The translations under genes and the position numbers were made by a program. Below the pieces are notes generated by a model. That model searched no databases, had not been told where the DNA came from, and was given only the letters and a program-made list of their open reading frames with translations. Shown here one piece after another: positions 33,831 through 46,255 of a DNA stretch of 64,000 nt. Source of the stretch: Palaemon carinicauda (taxonomy: Eukaryota > Arthropoda > Malacostraca > Decapoda > Palaemonidae); NCBI RefSeq assembly GCF_036898095.1, contig NC_090744.1:99395740-99459739 (forward strand). Direction: 5' to 3'. How positions within the stretch are numbered: position 1 is the stretch's first letter; every line of letters starts with the position of its first letter.

Positions 33831-34546
33831 GTTCTTCTCCGCATTTAAGTCCTCTATCAAGGACGCAAGCTTGGACTGCATGTCTTGCAGCAAAGCCCAT
33901 TTAGGGTCTACGGGAGCAGGTGTGGCAACAGACGGGGTTAGCGACTGAGGCGGAACCATTTACCATCCCTGAAAGCCTTGTTATGTGTGACATAATAGTA
34001 CAGCAAAACTTCAAAGGCTCGACAAAAGTTGAGAAGTTGACCTGTAAACAACTTGGAGCGTCTCCTGGCTAGGCGCCAGGGCGAGTCTACCAGAATTGAG
34101 AAGTCTATCTGGGCAGAGGCATGAACTCCCAAGCCGAGAACTTCTCTCGTGTCCTATCAGACTCTCGCTCTATAAGCCAGTTTAAAAGAAGGGAAATCAA
34201 AGGCTGTATCCCTAAAACTCCTCCTGGTGCAAAAACCAATCGCCTAGCCAACGTAACGCTCTCTAGGAGAGCGAGAGAGCACTAGCTTAAAAACAACGGC
34301 TTCGAAGTAGCTAGGCCTAGTGTAAGTTCTGACGTTTAGGCGAACGAGGAGCAGCAGTTACAAGATCCGGACGAAGATCCTTAAAATATCATCATGATTT
34401 AATTAAAGTCCATAGGAGGCTAAGCAGCTTAAGGCTCCTCTCCAAATGACAGAGTCCTCAAGGGAATATCAGTAGGAGGGAGAACAGCACTTTCTCATCT
34501 ACAGGAACCTTGTCCGATAAAAGCCAGGTTATCTCAGTGAGTCTCT

Positions 34547-34766
34547 CACTGGTGCATTAGTAGCAGACCAGAAGGCAACGTCATGTAACTGCTTGACAGT
34601 CTGTGAACTGTCAACAACTGAACTGTCAACCACAACAGGTGCGTGAGGACATACAGCACTGGTGCATTAGTAGCAGACCAGAAGGCAACGTCATGTAACT
34701 GCTTGACAGTCTGTGAACTGTCAACAACTGAACTGTCAACCACAACAGGTGCGTGAGGACATACAG
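34547..34766. repeat. 110-bp tandem duplication in A2 Gag (shared with A1)
   Basis: Units start cactggtgcattagtagcag at 34547 and 34657 and appear identical. A diverged two-unit version with the same 110-bp spacing exists in A1 (12711 and 12821). Confidence 0.88.
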
Positions 34767-36719
34767 TGTTCACTCGAGACTGCTTTGACTGTCTATACTG
34801 AGCAGTCAAAACAACTCTAGAATGCGGAGGTTGACGCACCGCGTCAAAACAAAACAACTTAGACTGTTGTTGTACCTCGCGAACGTCAACGGAAGGTTCC
34901 GTGCGTTACTGAACGTCAACATGCGGCTGGCAGGGTACACTGGAACGCATGGGTGGCGGGACTCTCTTTGGAGTGCGGCAGAAGGTCGCCTCAGCGTCCA
35001 CAGGACGCACAACCGTGTTGGTTGTAGGCTAAAGGTTGGTGCAGTGTCAACCTTCTCCGCACGAAAGTCCCGCATCAATGACGTTAACTGAGACTGCATG
35101 GTCTGCAGCAAAAACCACTTAGGGTCTACAGGAGCAGGTGCGGCAACAGACGGTGTGACTGCCTGATGCGGTACCGCTTTGCCTCTCTTAGGAGGTGAGC
35201 AGTCGTCGGAAGACTGCAGCGAGTCCGAACTGACCCAGTGGCTACAACTGGGCCGTTGGACTTGCGCGGAAGGGACCGACTTGCGCTTAATAAGCTGCGA
35301 GACCTTGGTCCATGGTTTCTTACGAGAAACCTCTTCCGCAGACGAGAAATAAATGGGCTCTCTCGTCTTTGTGTGGGTGGGGCGATCTTGGGTAGATACG
35401 CCCGAAACCACGGAGGGAAACGTCTGTTCGTTGATCAAGGCCTGACGAACCCATAAGTCGTTCGACATTACTTCTCCCCTGGGCTTGGGAGCTTGTAAGA
35501 GGTCCCGGACTAGGTGAACGACAGGCACGAACAGACGAACCCTCGGACGCAACACTGTAACACTTTGCGCATATCACTTTATCACTTCGATTTTCTGTTT
35601 TGCACTTATTTCACTGAAATCGAAACTTTTACTGATTTCTACCTGAAACACGCAATTCTACCCTTCATTAAAAGGTAGTAACTGCGAAATCAGTCGTATA
35701 ATGCAGCTCATTAATACTAGCAAAAAACAGAAAACATACATAAAGATAAAAAATTCAGTGGCTGGGAAAGAGACTAAACACTAGTTCAAATAAACTACGT
35801 TTACAATCTCTCACCGCACATAGCCTGGGGACAAGAATAAAACCCTAGAAACGTTTTACCTTCTTCCCCGTACAGCGACTAGGGAGGAGAGTAACACGAG
35901 AACAACGTTACCCGCTTGAACGGAACGTTTTCTCTCCTCTCTCTCCCTCCGTCTCTATCTCTCTCTCTCTTTCTCTCTTGATTTCGCACCTAAGAGAAGA
36001 GCCCAATTATATATCGTCAAAAAAAACATGTTATTTGACTAAAGGAAAAAACTGAAAGGTTTTCCAAATAAAAAGTTCCTTTAATTTAGAATTTAAAACA
36101 TTTAAGCTAAGAAAGAATGAACGAAACGTCAGAATCGATTTACTCTTACTGCAAAGTGAAACCGTGATACACTCTCTCTCTATCGTAACGATAGAGCGCA
36201 TGTTGAACGTCCTGAACGTCAACAACTGCGTAGTCTAAAAAACTAAACGTTAGTTCATCTTTGAAAACAGTACGAAGACTATCAAAGAAATTCTTTCATA
36301 AAACATTAAATTTAAAAAGTTTTAAATTCTTTAAAGGCTAAATACGATATAACGGGCTCAACGTTGATTAACTTCGGTTCCAAGTTAGGACCGCCTACTA
36401 TCAGGAAAGGTCGCATATAAACAAAACATAAAAATTTATTTTTATATGTTTATAATAAATGGAAAGTTAATCGAAGAGGCCTAATAAAGGCGGAGAGATA
36501 TAAAATATAAAGATCTATAACGTGTTAAGCAAAATTACTAAAAACCTAAACACACTTCCGTCTAAGGGAAGGGTCGGCCATTTAAAAGTGAAAGAGAGTC
36601 CATAGTCTCTTTGTCACCATAATTAAATCTATCCAAAACGAGTTCAAGTTTTGAGATGAAGATAAATCACCTGCATAGCGAAAGCTCAAAACTAGAATAG
36701 TGTACTTCACCAAATAGTT

Positions 36720-36950
36720 GTGAAAACAAATCCAGTTAGTAACAGCGTATTAGTAGGTCTTGCCGGTAGCCCGACAGAGAGAAAATTGATTCTTTGTTTA
36801 CTTGGAGTACTAAGTACCTGCTCGACAGATGGCGCTGTTGATGTACACCCCCACCTGCATAGCGATCGCTGGCGTATTTTGACCGTAGGTTTTTCTGTCG
36901 AGCAACAGAGTTGCAGCTTATATGATCACCGGCTAAGTTTAATATTGAAA
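36720..36950 (-). repeat. A2 right ITR
   Basis: Inverted partner of 30430-30620, ending gtttaatattgaaaaat against the B2 remnant acaaattatctcc. The preceding leader (35581-36720) holds no long ORF. Confidence 0.85.
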
Positions 36951-37153
36951 AATACAAATTATCTCCAAATTTGTCATATTTAATATGAGGAGGGAGGAGG
37001 TGGTTGCTCATCAATAGTGACAGACTATTGCTTTTTACAAAACTTTCCATCTTTGATGTAGAGAATATCATAGCACAATTATGTGTTTGCAACTGCACAT
37101 AACCAGAGGTTACAGAAAATTATTAAATAAACCTTTTGAAGAAAATAATATAC

Positions 37154-37368
37154 CTAATGGAAGTGATTAGAGGAGTTTCAATCCTTTCCAGATGGTCTTT
37201 GCTCCGTCTGTCAACTGGGGCACCTGCTTGTAAAAGGATCTTCATGGCTTCCAAGTTTTGATGGTAAACCGTTAAAGAAAGGGCTGTTGTACCCCTGACA
37301 GGCGTTCCGAGATCCAGCCCACTTTTTGATAGCTTGCACACCATTTCCATATCAGATGTCAAGATTGC
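37154..37368 (-). CDS. Ankyrin-repeat exon of a probable host gene (215 bp)
   Basis: On the minus strand a consensus acceptor (cttttattacag) precedes GCAATCTTGACATC at 37368. A donor (CCATTAG|GTATAT) follows 37154. The 71 complete codons read without a stop and contain ankyrin repeats: TTALSLTVYHQNLEAMKILL followed by QAGAPVD is a canonical repeat (helix-turn-helix then loop Asp). AILTSDMEMVCKLSKSGLDL is the half-repeat before it, and TPLITSI begins the next. The exon starts in phase 0 and ends after two bases of a codon. Ankyrin repeats mediate protein-protein contacts; the specific protein is not recognisable. The next exon would lie to the left, beyond the DIRS cluster. Confidence 0.68.
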
Positions 37369-37953
37369 CTGTAATAAAAGGGTACTGTTAATTGTCATAT
37401 TTAACTTGACTGAACATAGATGATTTAGATACAATTAACCCCGGAATAACCTAAATCAATTAAATTATGCATTTTATCCACTTTGTTATTGTAAAGTATG
37501 AAAAGTATTTTTATACCCTGTGGTTTGCAGATAAACCATAAAAACTTTGAATTTAGGGAAAAGTGGAGTTGGACATTTTAAGAATAATATATAGGGTAGA
37601 GTGACTGATAGAATTGGGGAAGAACAAACCCTTTAATAAAGGGAAACGTAATCTAGGAGAGCGACAAAAATGTCATTTCAAATTTTAAAAGCAATAAGTA
37701 AAAGAAATATTTTCTACATTAAAACACATCAATTATGCATAATATTTAAATTAAGTTAAATTTTGTCAAAATTAACAAAATGGTAAATTATTTAAGGTCA
37801 CCATAAATTTTATAAACCAAAGACAAATTGAACAAAGGAGATGTGTTCAGCACTGAACATAGTTTTTAAATTACCCAGCCTTGCGGGCAGCCATGTGCAG
37901 ATTTATGTTTTCTCACAAGAAAAACTTTAAATGAAGTAAATACAGTACAGTAC
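37369..37953 (-). other. Inferred intron between ankyrin-gene exons
   Basis: 585 bp, GT at 37953-37952 and AG at 37370-37369 on the minus strand, AT-rich, without ORFs. Removing it joins CAT CAG to GCA ATC in frame. Confidence 0.55.
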
Positions 37954-38074
37954 CTGATGTAGATCCATAATATGAGGCATCATGCTAAACTTCATGGTCA
38001 CACAAGGGGGTCTTGTGTACACCATTGCCTTTAGATATACAGTAGTCGAGTGTGATGTGTTATTCAATACTACA
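37954..38074 (-). CDS. Upstream exon of the ankyrin-repeat gene (121 bp)
   Basis: Acceptor-like sequence (ctgtctatttcatttctcag) ends at 38075; the donor ACATCAG|GTACTG follows 37954. One base plus 40 codons are open and end MPHIMDLHQ. Joined to the next exon this gives DLHQAILTSDMEMV, a typical start of an ankyrin repeat (the D-LH-A pattern). An in-frame ATG at about 37997 could be a start codon if the exon is 5'-terminal; otherwise the gene extends upstream. Agreement of phase and content across the junction is the main support. Confidence 0.55.
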
Positions 38075-38649
38075 CTGAGAAATGAAATAGACAGCAAGGA
38101 TTCTTCACCCGAAGTCTGTTGGTATGTTGGCCATCTTCACTTCATGAAGTTCTCTTGTATTTTCGGACTGTAAATAATGAATACTATATACAGTATAAAT
38201 ACATAATGTATAACAAAAAATTATTTCATGAATTCTATCCTCTTATGACTAAAAACTCTGGAAGGAAAAATAAACTTGAGTACAGAACTGAACTCCCAGC
38301 CTTGCTGTCATATATTATAAGAAAACAAGAAGACATACAGTGGACGTCGAAGGTTGAACATTTCGCACTTAGAATAAATGTTTTGATAATTTTTTCTCTT
38401 GGTGGTTTGACGAATTTTTAGAGTCCAAATGATAACAGACTTGTTGAAACTTGAACGAGTCAAGGTTCCTATTGTCAGCAGCATAATACTGCTCAAACAA
38501 AGATAGTTACAGTGCTGTAGATTCTAAGCATGGTGCTCTCCCGATGCACACCTGCTAAACCTTGCTGTTGATTTTTTCCTTGTATATAGTAGGCTGCATG
38601 TAATTGGCCGAAAGAATTTTAATAATACCGTAGTGATAAGATAAAAATG
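38075..38649. other. No supported feature
   Basis: AT-rich sequence upstream of the ankyrin exons. Open frames exist but show no recognisable domain. It may be intron or promoter-proximal DNA of that gene. Confidence 0.4.
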
Positions 38650-39539
38650 ACAAATTTAAAGTAATTTTTATTTTTACTAAGGATACAAACCTTGATCTCT
38701 TCATTAGGAAATATACTTTTGGCAAAGCTGGAAGACTAGCCCTAAAACTTTTAGCGAGGTGTAACTACCCCACCGCTAGTTAGCGGGGGACGGTAAGGGG
38801 GTAGTATCGGCTACCCTGCTCAAACACACACACTGGTGTTGTCTCATCACTTTTGATTGCAGGCAGGACTTGCATGGGGATAGGTGAAGTTGGGCCAGAC
38901 TTATATAAAAAGCTCAAGGTTTGTATCGTTAGGAAAAATACAAATTACTTTCAATTTGTTGTTTTTTCCATCACTAAATACAAACCGTTTTGCTCTTTAT
39001 TAGGGAAGACTCACCCCTAAGATGGATGGAAGTCCTAACCAACTGGCTGATTTTTGACCTTGAGTTTCTTCCCATGCTACGCACACATAAGGAGGAACAC
39101 ACTGACACTTCGCTAAAACTCTGTGCAATAGTACACTTTAGCGGCCTGTGCAATTTATGTGATTGTGTGATACTAACAATGAGTCTAGTCTAAGTAAGAA
39201 TTCTTAGAAATCGTAGGATTCTTTGAACCAACCATAGACGTTACCCAATGCCACTTGCCAGGTGTTATGGGGACACAACAAGTATGTATTTCAATACCAG
39301 GTTATACAAGGATAATGGTTATTACCTGGAGGCCAGTTTGCAGAGTACTGTAAGTGCTGTTCCCCGAAAGAGAGGAAGATGAAAGAAAGAAAGAGCCAGT
39401 CATTCTTAACATTCACCCCTTACTTAATCCCAGGTAACCTCTGCCCTCTACCATCTGCTACTTGTCCATCAAGGAGCTTGAAGTGTTTAAACCACTTACT
39501 GTGCAGCCACCACATGAACGATGGAGAACATTTCCTCCA

Positions 39540-40560
39540 TGTTTCTGAGGGTCATGTCTTGCAGGTAGTGGGCAGTGAAGGTCGTGTCTCGCTTCCACAC
39601 ACCCGCTTAAAGGACCTGCGTCACAGATTAGTTCTTAAATGCCAGGGACATACTAATTCCCCTAACATCATGAGCTCTAGGTCTCCTTGTCTGCGGAGAG
39701 GTATCAGGAATAAAGGCCCAGTCTATGACCTTGCGAATCCACTCTGAGATCGTGTTCTTGGTGATCCTTCTCTTGACTTTCCCTGTGTTGACGAAGAGTG
39801 CTCTAACTCGGGCCAAGCTCCTACAGTTCTTTTGAGGTAGCACCTCAAGGCCCTCACTTGACAAAGGAGTAGTTGATCCGGGTCATCGGTTACATTACGG
39901 AGACACTCGATCCGTAATGCCTGAATCTAGGATCCTCTACTCCCGGATTTTGAGTCTTGGCAATAAACTCAGGGATGAAGCCGAACATTACCTCTCCCAA
40001 TCCCCTTGAATGGGAAACATCATAGGAAAGACCATGGGGTTCACTTACTCTCTTGGGCGAGGCCAAAGCGAAAAAGAAAACAGTCTTCAGAGTCAGGTGA
40101 AGATCTGATACCTGGCGTAAACGGTTCGTAAGGGGCTCCTTTCAGAGACTGAAGGACACGAATCACGTTCCATGGAGGAGATCTAGCTTACGACTGAGGA
40201 CAGGTAAGCATGAAACTCTGTATGAGGAGAGAAATTCTTACAACGAGGAAATATTAACTCCTTTCAGTCTAAAGGCAAAGCTTAAGGCTCAGTGATAACC
40301 TTTCACTGCCGAGACCAAGAAGAGCTTTTCCTCTTGAAGGTATACAGTACAAGGAAATCCGCTATTGCTGGAACAGAGGCATCAAAGGGAGAGATACCCC
40401 TTCCACAACACCAACCACAGAAGACATTCCACTTGGTCTAGTAGAAGGCAGCTGAAGATTCCTGGAGGTACCCAGACAATTTTTGCATGCTGCAAAAAAA
40501 TTCTCTGCATGAGATGCTGGATAACCTCCAGACGTGAAGATGTAGGAATTCTACAGCTTT
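39540..40560 (-). pseudogene. B3 tyrosine recombinase relic
   Basis: The YR C-terminal half lies at 39628-39864: VRALFVNTGKVKRRITKNTI and RRPRAHDVRGISMSLAFKN, with His and Arg of the catalytic box intact. Upstream, FFFALASPKRVSEPHGLSYD by frame at about 40020-40080 holds the first Arg. The core-binding part (about 40200-40440) is broken. The catalytic Tyr region near 39560 is decayed. Confidence 0.7.
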
Positions 40561-40679
40561 GTGGTAGTTGTTCACGTGTAGTTGTCTAAGTAGATCGTGA
40601 CATGGAAGGAGTTCTCTCGGGACTTCTGTTAGCAGCTGAAGAAGGAGAAGGTCCTGGAACCATTCCGGATGATGCTATA

Positions 40680-41520
40680 GCGGAGCTATGAGGTCATTGC
40701 TAGATTGTTGAGCACCCTTCTCATTAGTTAAAACAGGGTCAAGGCATAGATGTCAATGTTGTCTCACTGTTGTTGGAATGCACCTTGCCAGAGACCCTGG
40801 GGATCCAGGCCCAGTGAACCGTTGTTTAGCGACGTCTCCAACAGGTCCACTGTTGGGGAACCACCCCACAAAGTCCTGATTTTGTTGGCTACGAGATGAT
40901 TCAAAGACCACTCGGAGCCCACTATCTGAGTTACTCTGCTCAGGTTGACCACGAGCACTTTCCTCTTGCCTGGAATGAAGCGAGTCGATAGGGACACCAA
41001 GTTGTCTTCAACCCATCTTAGCATCTCCATTGCTAGATGGCATTGGTGCTGCGAAAAGGTACCGCCTTGTTTGTTTACATATGCCACCACGGTGGTGGTG
41101 TTGCTCCATACCACCACTGGTGACCCCCTAGGAAAAGATGGAACTGTTGCAGGGATAAAAATGCTGCCCTCATCTCCAGAAGATTTATCTGCTGGGATCT
41201 TTCAGACTCGGACCAGAGCCCGGAGGCCGTGTGATGCAGCCGATGGGCCCTTCACCCTTCTTTTGACGCATCTGAAAAGAGCATCAATTCCAGGGAAGGA
41301 ACAAGATGGTCAACCTCTTGGCAGAGATTCTCATCTGTAACCCACCATTCTAGGTCCGTCCTCTGCTTGGAGGGGACGGAGAGTCCTCGTGTTGAACCCA
41401 CCTGGACTTCAGCCACCACTGAAGTGATCGAATTTGTAGACAGCCATTGCGAACTAGACGTTCCGAGGATGATAGGTGACCTATGAAACATAACCACTGC
41501 TGAGCTGGGAGTACGTCTCA
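40680..41520 (-). pseudogene. B3 RNase H / MT-like relic
   Basis: 41252-41521 carries the connection and the first RNase H motif (LMLFSDASKEG). 40764-41117 carries NTTTVVAYVNKQGGTFSQHQ, where the catalytic Asp of the SDNTT box reads Asn (WSNTTT), and VVNLSR, where ADSLSR has lost its Asp. MT-like sequence (TVDLLETSLNN) follows, degraded. RNase H activity is therefore excluded. Confidence 0.75.
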
Positions 41521-41553
41521 TTGTAGGAAGGGACTTGCTACCTTCTTCAGCCT

Positions 41554-42210
41554 CTAGATCCTGTCACCGGAAGGGAAGACTTTCTGCAGGTTGTTGTCTA
41601 TGATCATTCCTAAGTATACCAGTCTTTGAAATGGAAGCAGAGAAGACTTCTCGAGATTTACCACAATCCCCAGATCGTGACAAAACACGAGGAGTCTGTC
41701 TCGGTGTTGAAGAAGGGTGGCCACCGAGTCTGCTAGGATTAGCCAGTCACCCAGGTATCTCAGGAGACGGATGCCCATCCTGTGGACCCAGGTTGACACT
41801 AGGGAGAAAAATTGTGAAAACTGAGGTGCTCTCAACAGGCACCTTGAACTAGTATTGTCTGTTTAGAAGATCCTTAGATATTTCCTTGATTACGGGTGTA
41901 CTGGGATCTGGAAGCATGCTTCTTGTAGATCCAATGTGCACATGAAATCCTATGGTCTTCCTCCACCTGACCAGTCTGCCATTTCCATCCTGAACGGAGT
42001 CTGTTGTACAAATTTGTAAAAGGGAGGAAGGGTTGATTACGGGTCTTCAGCCTCCAGACACCTTTTTCACAAGAAAGTCGACTGTAGAAGCCTGGAAACT
42101 TGTCTAGGACCTCTTGAATAGCACCCTTCTCCAACATGGTCTGGACTTAGGCCTTGAGGGCCAGCTCCTTCATGGATCCCATCGTGTAGGAGCTAAGTGG
42201 AACTGGACGC
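41554..42210 (-). pseudogene. B3 reverse transcriptase relic, YLGD at active site
   Basis: 41554-41835 reads STWVHRMGIRLLRYLGDWLI, so the first Asp of the YLDD box is Gly. VNLEKSSLLPFQRLVYLGMI then follows. 41874-42210 contains fingers/palm sequence (LEKGAIQEVLDKFPGFYSRL) with frameshifts. The enzyme is dead. Confidence 0.78.
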
Positions 42211-42249
42211 TGTGTCAACGGAGGGAGAGTTTACGTGAACGGGACCCAA

Positions 42250-45200
42250 TATCCTAAATGAATCACAGAGACAGTCCAGGTCTTGGTCCCGTGCTGCAGC
42301 CACCTCTGCCACTGGTATTGCAGGCATCCCCCCACTGGTGGATAAGTGAGAGGATAGCCCTCCCTAGAGGGACCGGCCTCGACCGCTACCTCTTCCTCCT
42401 TTACCTCCTCTGCTGTTCCTTTGGCTATTCTCAGGCAGGAAAGGGCTTCTTGGAAGACGGCTTAGAAGCGCCCGAACTCCTGCTGTTCCTCTGTGGTCTG
42501 GAAGATTGTGGTTCTAGGTGGAGAAGCCAATCCGTAGGATCTAGAGGTCATCGCTCTCTGAAGGAGAGAGTTTTGGCTTAACTTCTCCAGTGCTCCGCAG
42601 CCCTCTCGCCATTTTCCGAGTTAAATAGCGATGGACCTTCCATTGTCAAGTTCCAAGGCCTCGCCACTTCTGTCCTAGGAACTTGCCTATAGAACTTCTC
42701 TATTATCGAGTCCCGTCGTCGAAGGATGAGGTTTGCCCACAAGTTGACTACTTGATAGCAAGGAACTCCATCGTTTTGGTTCCCAACAATAGAAAAGTCG
42801 CCATGAACTTTCTGGTAAGCTCCTGGGACCAGTCCTCCGTCCTGATAAGATGGCCCACAGACCCTAGCGACAGAGCGAGCCACAAAGTCACCTGCATAAC
42901 GAACTTCGCAATCTTCTTCCTATTTAGGGCATAGATTGCTGAGAAGGTGACAGGAAGTCCCGAGAGTCTCTGGCACGAAACTCCCCTCGTCAAAGCTTTG
43001 ATGGCTGGGTCCAGAGGTAAAGCTAACAGTTTCCCCTCAGTTACCTTATAATACCTCCTCTGCTGGATGAAGGAGGGTGGTAGTAGCTTGGAGGAGTCAC
43101 TGGTACAAGGGGAATTAGAAGCCCCGGCGATCTACGTGAAGGCCTTCCTCCTGGTCTCCTTCAACTCCCTCGACCAAGGCAAAGCTGTGATGGTCTTGGA
43201 GGGTCTATAGGTGCCGTACAGATGGTCCAGCACCGTATCCTTCCCTTCTGGCAGAGCTGTAGCAGGGTTCTCCAGGCTGTTGATGGCCCTCATGCAGGCC
43301 AGAATCTACCAGAACGCGTGGTCGGATTCTCTCTGCTCGGCCTCTGAGTACCTTGGACTTGCTGCCCTGGGAAGAGTGTCATCTCGTTCAAAGTCCTGGT
43401 CCTCATCCACCCCCGAGCTCTCACATATAGGAGCCCAAGGTGGGTCATAATCGTCTTCGTAGTGCCTGGAGGAGTTTTTCGATGTCGTGGGAGCCTCCCT
43501 CGCTGTCGTCTTTAACCCCCTAAGCAGAAGAGCTGTGCATCCTATCCTAAGGCTAGGTCGACATTCTTAGAGAACGGTGCTTCAGTAGTCTTAAGAGTCC
43601 TTACTCTCCCTGTGGAGGGGAAGGAACTCTGCCAACAGGGAAGGTCTTACATTTTCCCTAAGTCTGGAAGAGTCAGCTGCATCCTTGGGGAGTGAGGCAT
43701 GCAAAGGCTATTCTGTTACTGCTGGTGAAGTGCGCTGACTGGGTGTGGCGACCTCGATGGGAGACAGTGGGTAGGACTTGGTTAATGACATATCCCTTGG
43801 GGATCTTGAAGCCCTGCTTGTATTAGGGTGAAGAGGATCACCTGGAGGAGTAGGCTGCCTCTGTATTCTCCTCTTCTTTACAAGCATCAATGGGGTCATT
43901 TTCACTTGGGAGAAATCCTGCCGTAACTTCCCCGACCCTATAAGAATGTTGCGCACCTTAGACGGAATAGGAGAGACCATCATCGGGGGCTGACATTCCT
44001 GAGGTGGAGCCGGAACAGAACTTGTGCACCTTGTATCTGAAGGTGGAGAAGAGAATTTCAGGAGACTTGATGTCTCTAGGAGGATCCGAGGCATGCTGAT
44101 CAAAGCTGCTGTTACGTGCTTACCTGTGGGAGTCTGGGCAGTCGGTAACCGCCAGACGAACTGCACTCACCAACTCGGTAAACCCAGATGTGCCCTTAAT
44201 GAAGGCCAGGATAGAAGGTGGAGGTTCACTGGGATGTCCACAGGCCGGAGACCGCCTATGAGGTATCCATGGTCTGACTAACTGGGGGGGGGAGAGACAG
44301 CTCACTTATGCGTTCTATCTTGGTAGAGCGAGTCGGTGAACATTAGCATTCTGCTTTCGAAGATGGAGCTTTGGGCTAAAGCTTGACTGGACCACAGTCG
44401 GCTGCATTCCTGGCTGCTGCATGGTTGCGTGCTGCTGGAAGGTCTTACAAAGAAATGTGCTAGCAGGATGAAGCGCTGTTGTGAACTGCTTCGTCGCTAT
44501 GTGAAACCGAGCAATCACGGGCAGATGTCGAACCACGAGGGGGCGAGACAAAGTGATCGCAAGAGGAAGGGTCATCACGAGCTGAAAGGCAGTAACGAGC
44601 TGGAGTGTCGAAACGCGTTGGAGAGTGGCCGCAAGCTAGCATCTGTTCGCGGGCTGATCTCATTGGCAAGCTGGAACCCGATGACAAGCTGGATCCTGTT
44701 CACAAGGAGCATGGTCATGTGCTGAGGACTTGTCACGAGGTGGACCGCTGTAAAGCCTTGACGAGTCTGCTGCTTAAGCGATCGCTCCAGATCACAATGA
44801 TTGGTCTCGGTGTTCCTCTTGTAGGTGCTGCAAAATGAAGACTAGTGCTAGTCGAGGTTGGTGAGGCGCCTTTGGTCACAAGCATGCTCATGAAAAGGAG
44901 AAACAGCTGCGTCACTTGGTCAGACTCTCTCAAGAGTGTGACGAACTCCTCGGTGGATCCAAGGTAAAAACTGGGAGGGGTGAAGCGGCAGCACAACGGA
45001 CTCATCGAACTTGCAGGGTGCGAGCAACATCTACTTCACGCTCTGACAAGCCACTTTCGTAGGGGCTAGAAACAGACATGGGTGAGACCAGACGCCTTCT
45101 CATTGTCCCGTATGGCGGAGACCACTCCGGTAAGGACCTAACCCGCGAACGGGAAAGTTGTCCCTCGAGAGCAACAGGAACCGACCTCGGACTTTGCCCC

Positions 45201-45400
45201 CTCCGCCAGCTGAGCGAACTCAAAACAAGGGGGAGCGCCGTCATCGGCAAGCTGAGCTGGAGACTGGACTGGGTAGACTGTGGTGGGCACAGATGCAAGA
45301 GACTCATCCAGTACGAAACCTTCAGAGGCTCTATGAAGAGGATCAAGGTCAACCTCTGAGAAAGCCGGTGTGTGCTTCTTCTCTGCTTCCAGCTGCAACA
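42250..45400 (-). pseudogene. B3 Gag relic
   Basis: Broken frames. 42578-42883 (KVHGDFSIVGNQNDGVPCYQ; LILRRRDSIIEKFYRQVPRT) aligns with 50628-50993 of B4 (TILKRRDTVAERFHQKVPSL). 43708-45400 is Ser/Pro/Arg-rich, with alternating SARD and SDHF-like units corresponding to the low-complexity part of B4/B5 Gag. The N-terminal Cys cluster is missing. Confidence 0.6.
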
Positions 45401-45660
45401 CTCAAGCAGACCTTCCTTTGACGGGGGACCAGCGATACCTAAGGAAGGCCACTCCTACAAAAGACTGTCAACATAACTGGATTCCCCCGCCGGGAAGGGC
45501 GGCACCGCTTCGCTACGGGAAGCGGCGGTGTTCTTCCAACCTAAGGGTTCTCCTGGGGTTGAAGAGTCACCACTCTTGCTCAACCGATCCCCTGGCTAGA
45601 TCGATCGAGAAGAAGCTTCATGCAGAGATTGAGGAGTGGAAGAAGGAAGTTGAGTTTTCT

Positions 45661-46171
45661 TAAGACTTTGAGGATGACCCCAAAGGTCAGTACTGTAAAC
45701 ATCAAGTAAATTGGCTGTACTGTACATACAGCAAAAAAACAATCATAACAAAGGGTCTGATGGATTTCACACAGTCTTAGTAGGGTTGATAAGCTTGACT
45801 GTGAGCGAATTGCCAAATAGGATGTGGTAGAAATATACTTGGGAGAAGCATTGGATATATCTTATATAGTACTGTAAATGCATTTTGAAATAGTGGAACA
45901 AAACCTTCCATTGCCTTGTCATTAGACTGATAGTTTGACATGATTTACCTATGCTTTACATTCTTATATTATCAGATAGCAGTAACTGATACAATGTGAT
46001 TATAAAATACAGTACTGCATAATGTTTAGTATTATGAGAACCATCCACTGAGGTTCGGGAAAATAATTAATCGAACACTATCACTAAGCATTTACTCGTT
46101 TATCTGTATACAGAGGTGTTTTACACTCAATAATAGGCACAAGCCATAAAAAGTACAAAATTGAAAAAAAG
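45661..46171. other. No supported feature
   Basis: AT-rich sequence between the faded end of B3 and DIRS-terminus-like sequence. Confidence 0.5.
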
Positions 46172-46255
46172 AAATGTATTTTTCTCCTAGCTATACAAAC
46201 CCAAGTCATTTAAATAGGTTACTCCTAGTCTCATCTCTACGACCAGACAATAAAA
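46172..46255. repeat. Isolated DIRS-terminus-like fragment next to B4
   Basis: tgtatttttctcctagctat then acaaacccaagtcatttaaa resembles the outer ITR of family B. It lies directly outside the left end of B4. It could be the end of another, otherwise lost copy. Confidence 0.5.

Larger units (their letters stand above)
33236..35580 (-). pseudogene. A2 Gag relic
   Basis: Broken Pro/Gln/Ser/Val-rich frames alignable to the A1 Gag. They include two tandem duplications, of 110 bp (34547-34766, also in A1) and 90 bp (33651-33830, single in A1). The C-terminal section (QQPAEVTCCDAVRQPQQPG and ALLSIQKMLKKE by frame) joins the RT connection segment. Opening residues near 35577 (MICAKCYSV) retain a CxxC, perhaps a remnant of the N-terminal Cys cluster seen in families B and C. 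Confidence 0.6.
30398..36950 (-). mobile_element. A2: DIRS family A copy, RT palm deleted
   Basis: Minus-strand sister of A1. Left edge: atgttatttttattaataaa; right edge: gtttaatattgaaaaat. The ICR at about 30655-30740 joins inverted copies of both edges. ITRs share gccagcgatcgctatgcagg and catcaacagcgccatctgtc. Order from the right: leader, Gag relic, RT connection/RNase H/MT, YR, ICR. Frames are longer than in A1, so A2 is younger or less decayed. It is inserted about 28 bp inside the 3' terminus of B2. Confidence 0.88.
38650..45660 (-). mobile_element. B3: diverged, decayed DIRS copy of a B-related subfamily
   Basis: The left ITR/ICR block (38650-39020) contains aaggtttgtatcgttaggaa and gctagttagcgggggacgg, shared with B4/B5. 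Then, reading leftward from the right, come Gag (about 42250-45400), RT (41554-42210), RNase H/MT (40680-41500) and YR (39540-40560), all broken. No right ITR was found; the copy fades out near 45660. Divergence from B4/B5 is clearly greater than B4 from B5. Confidence 0.75.
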
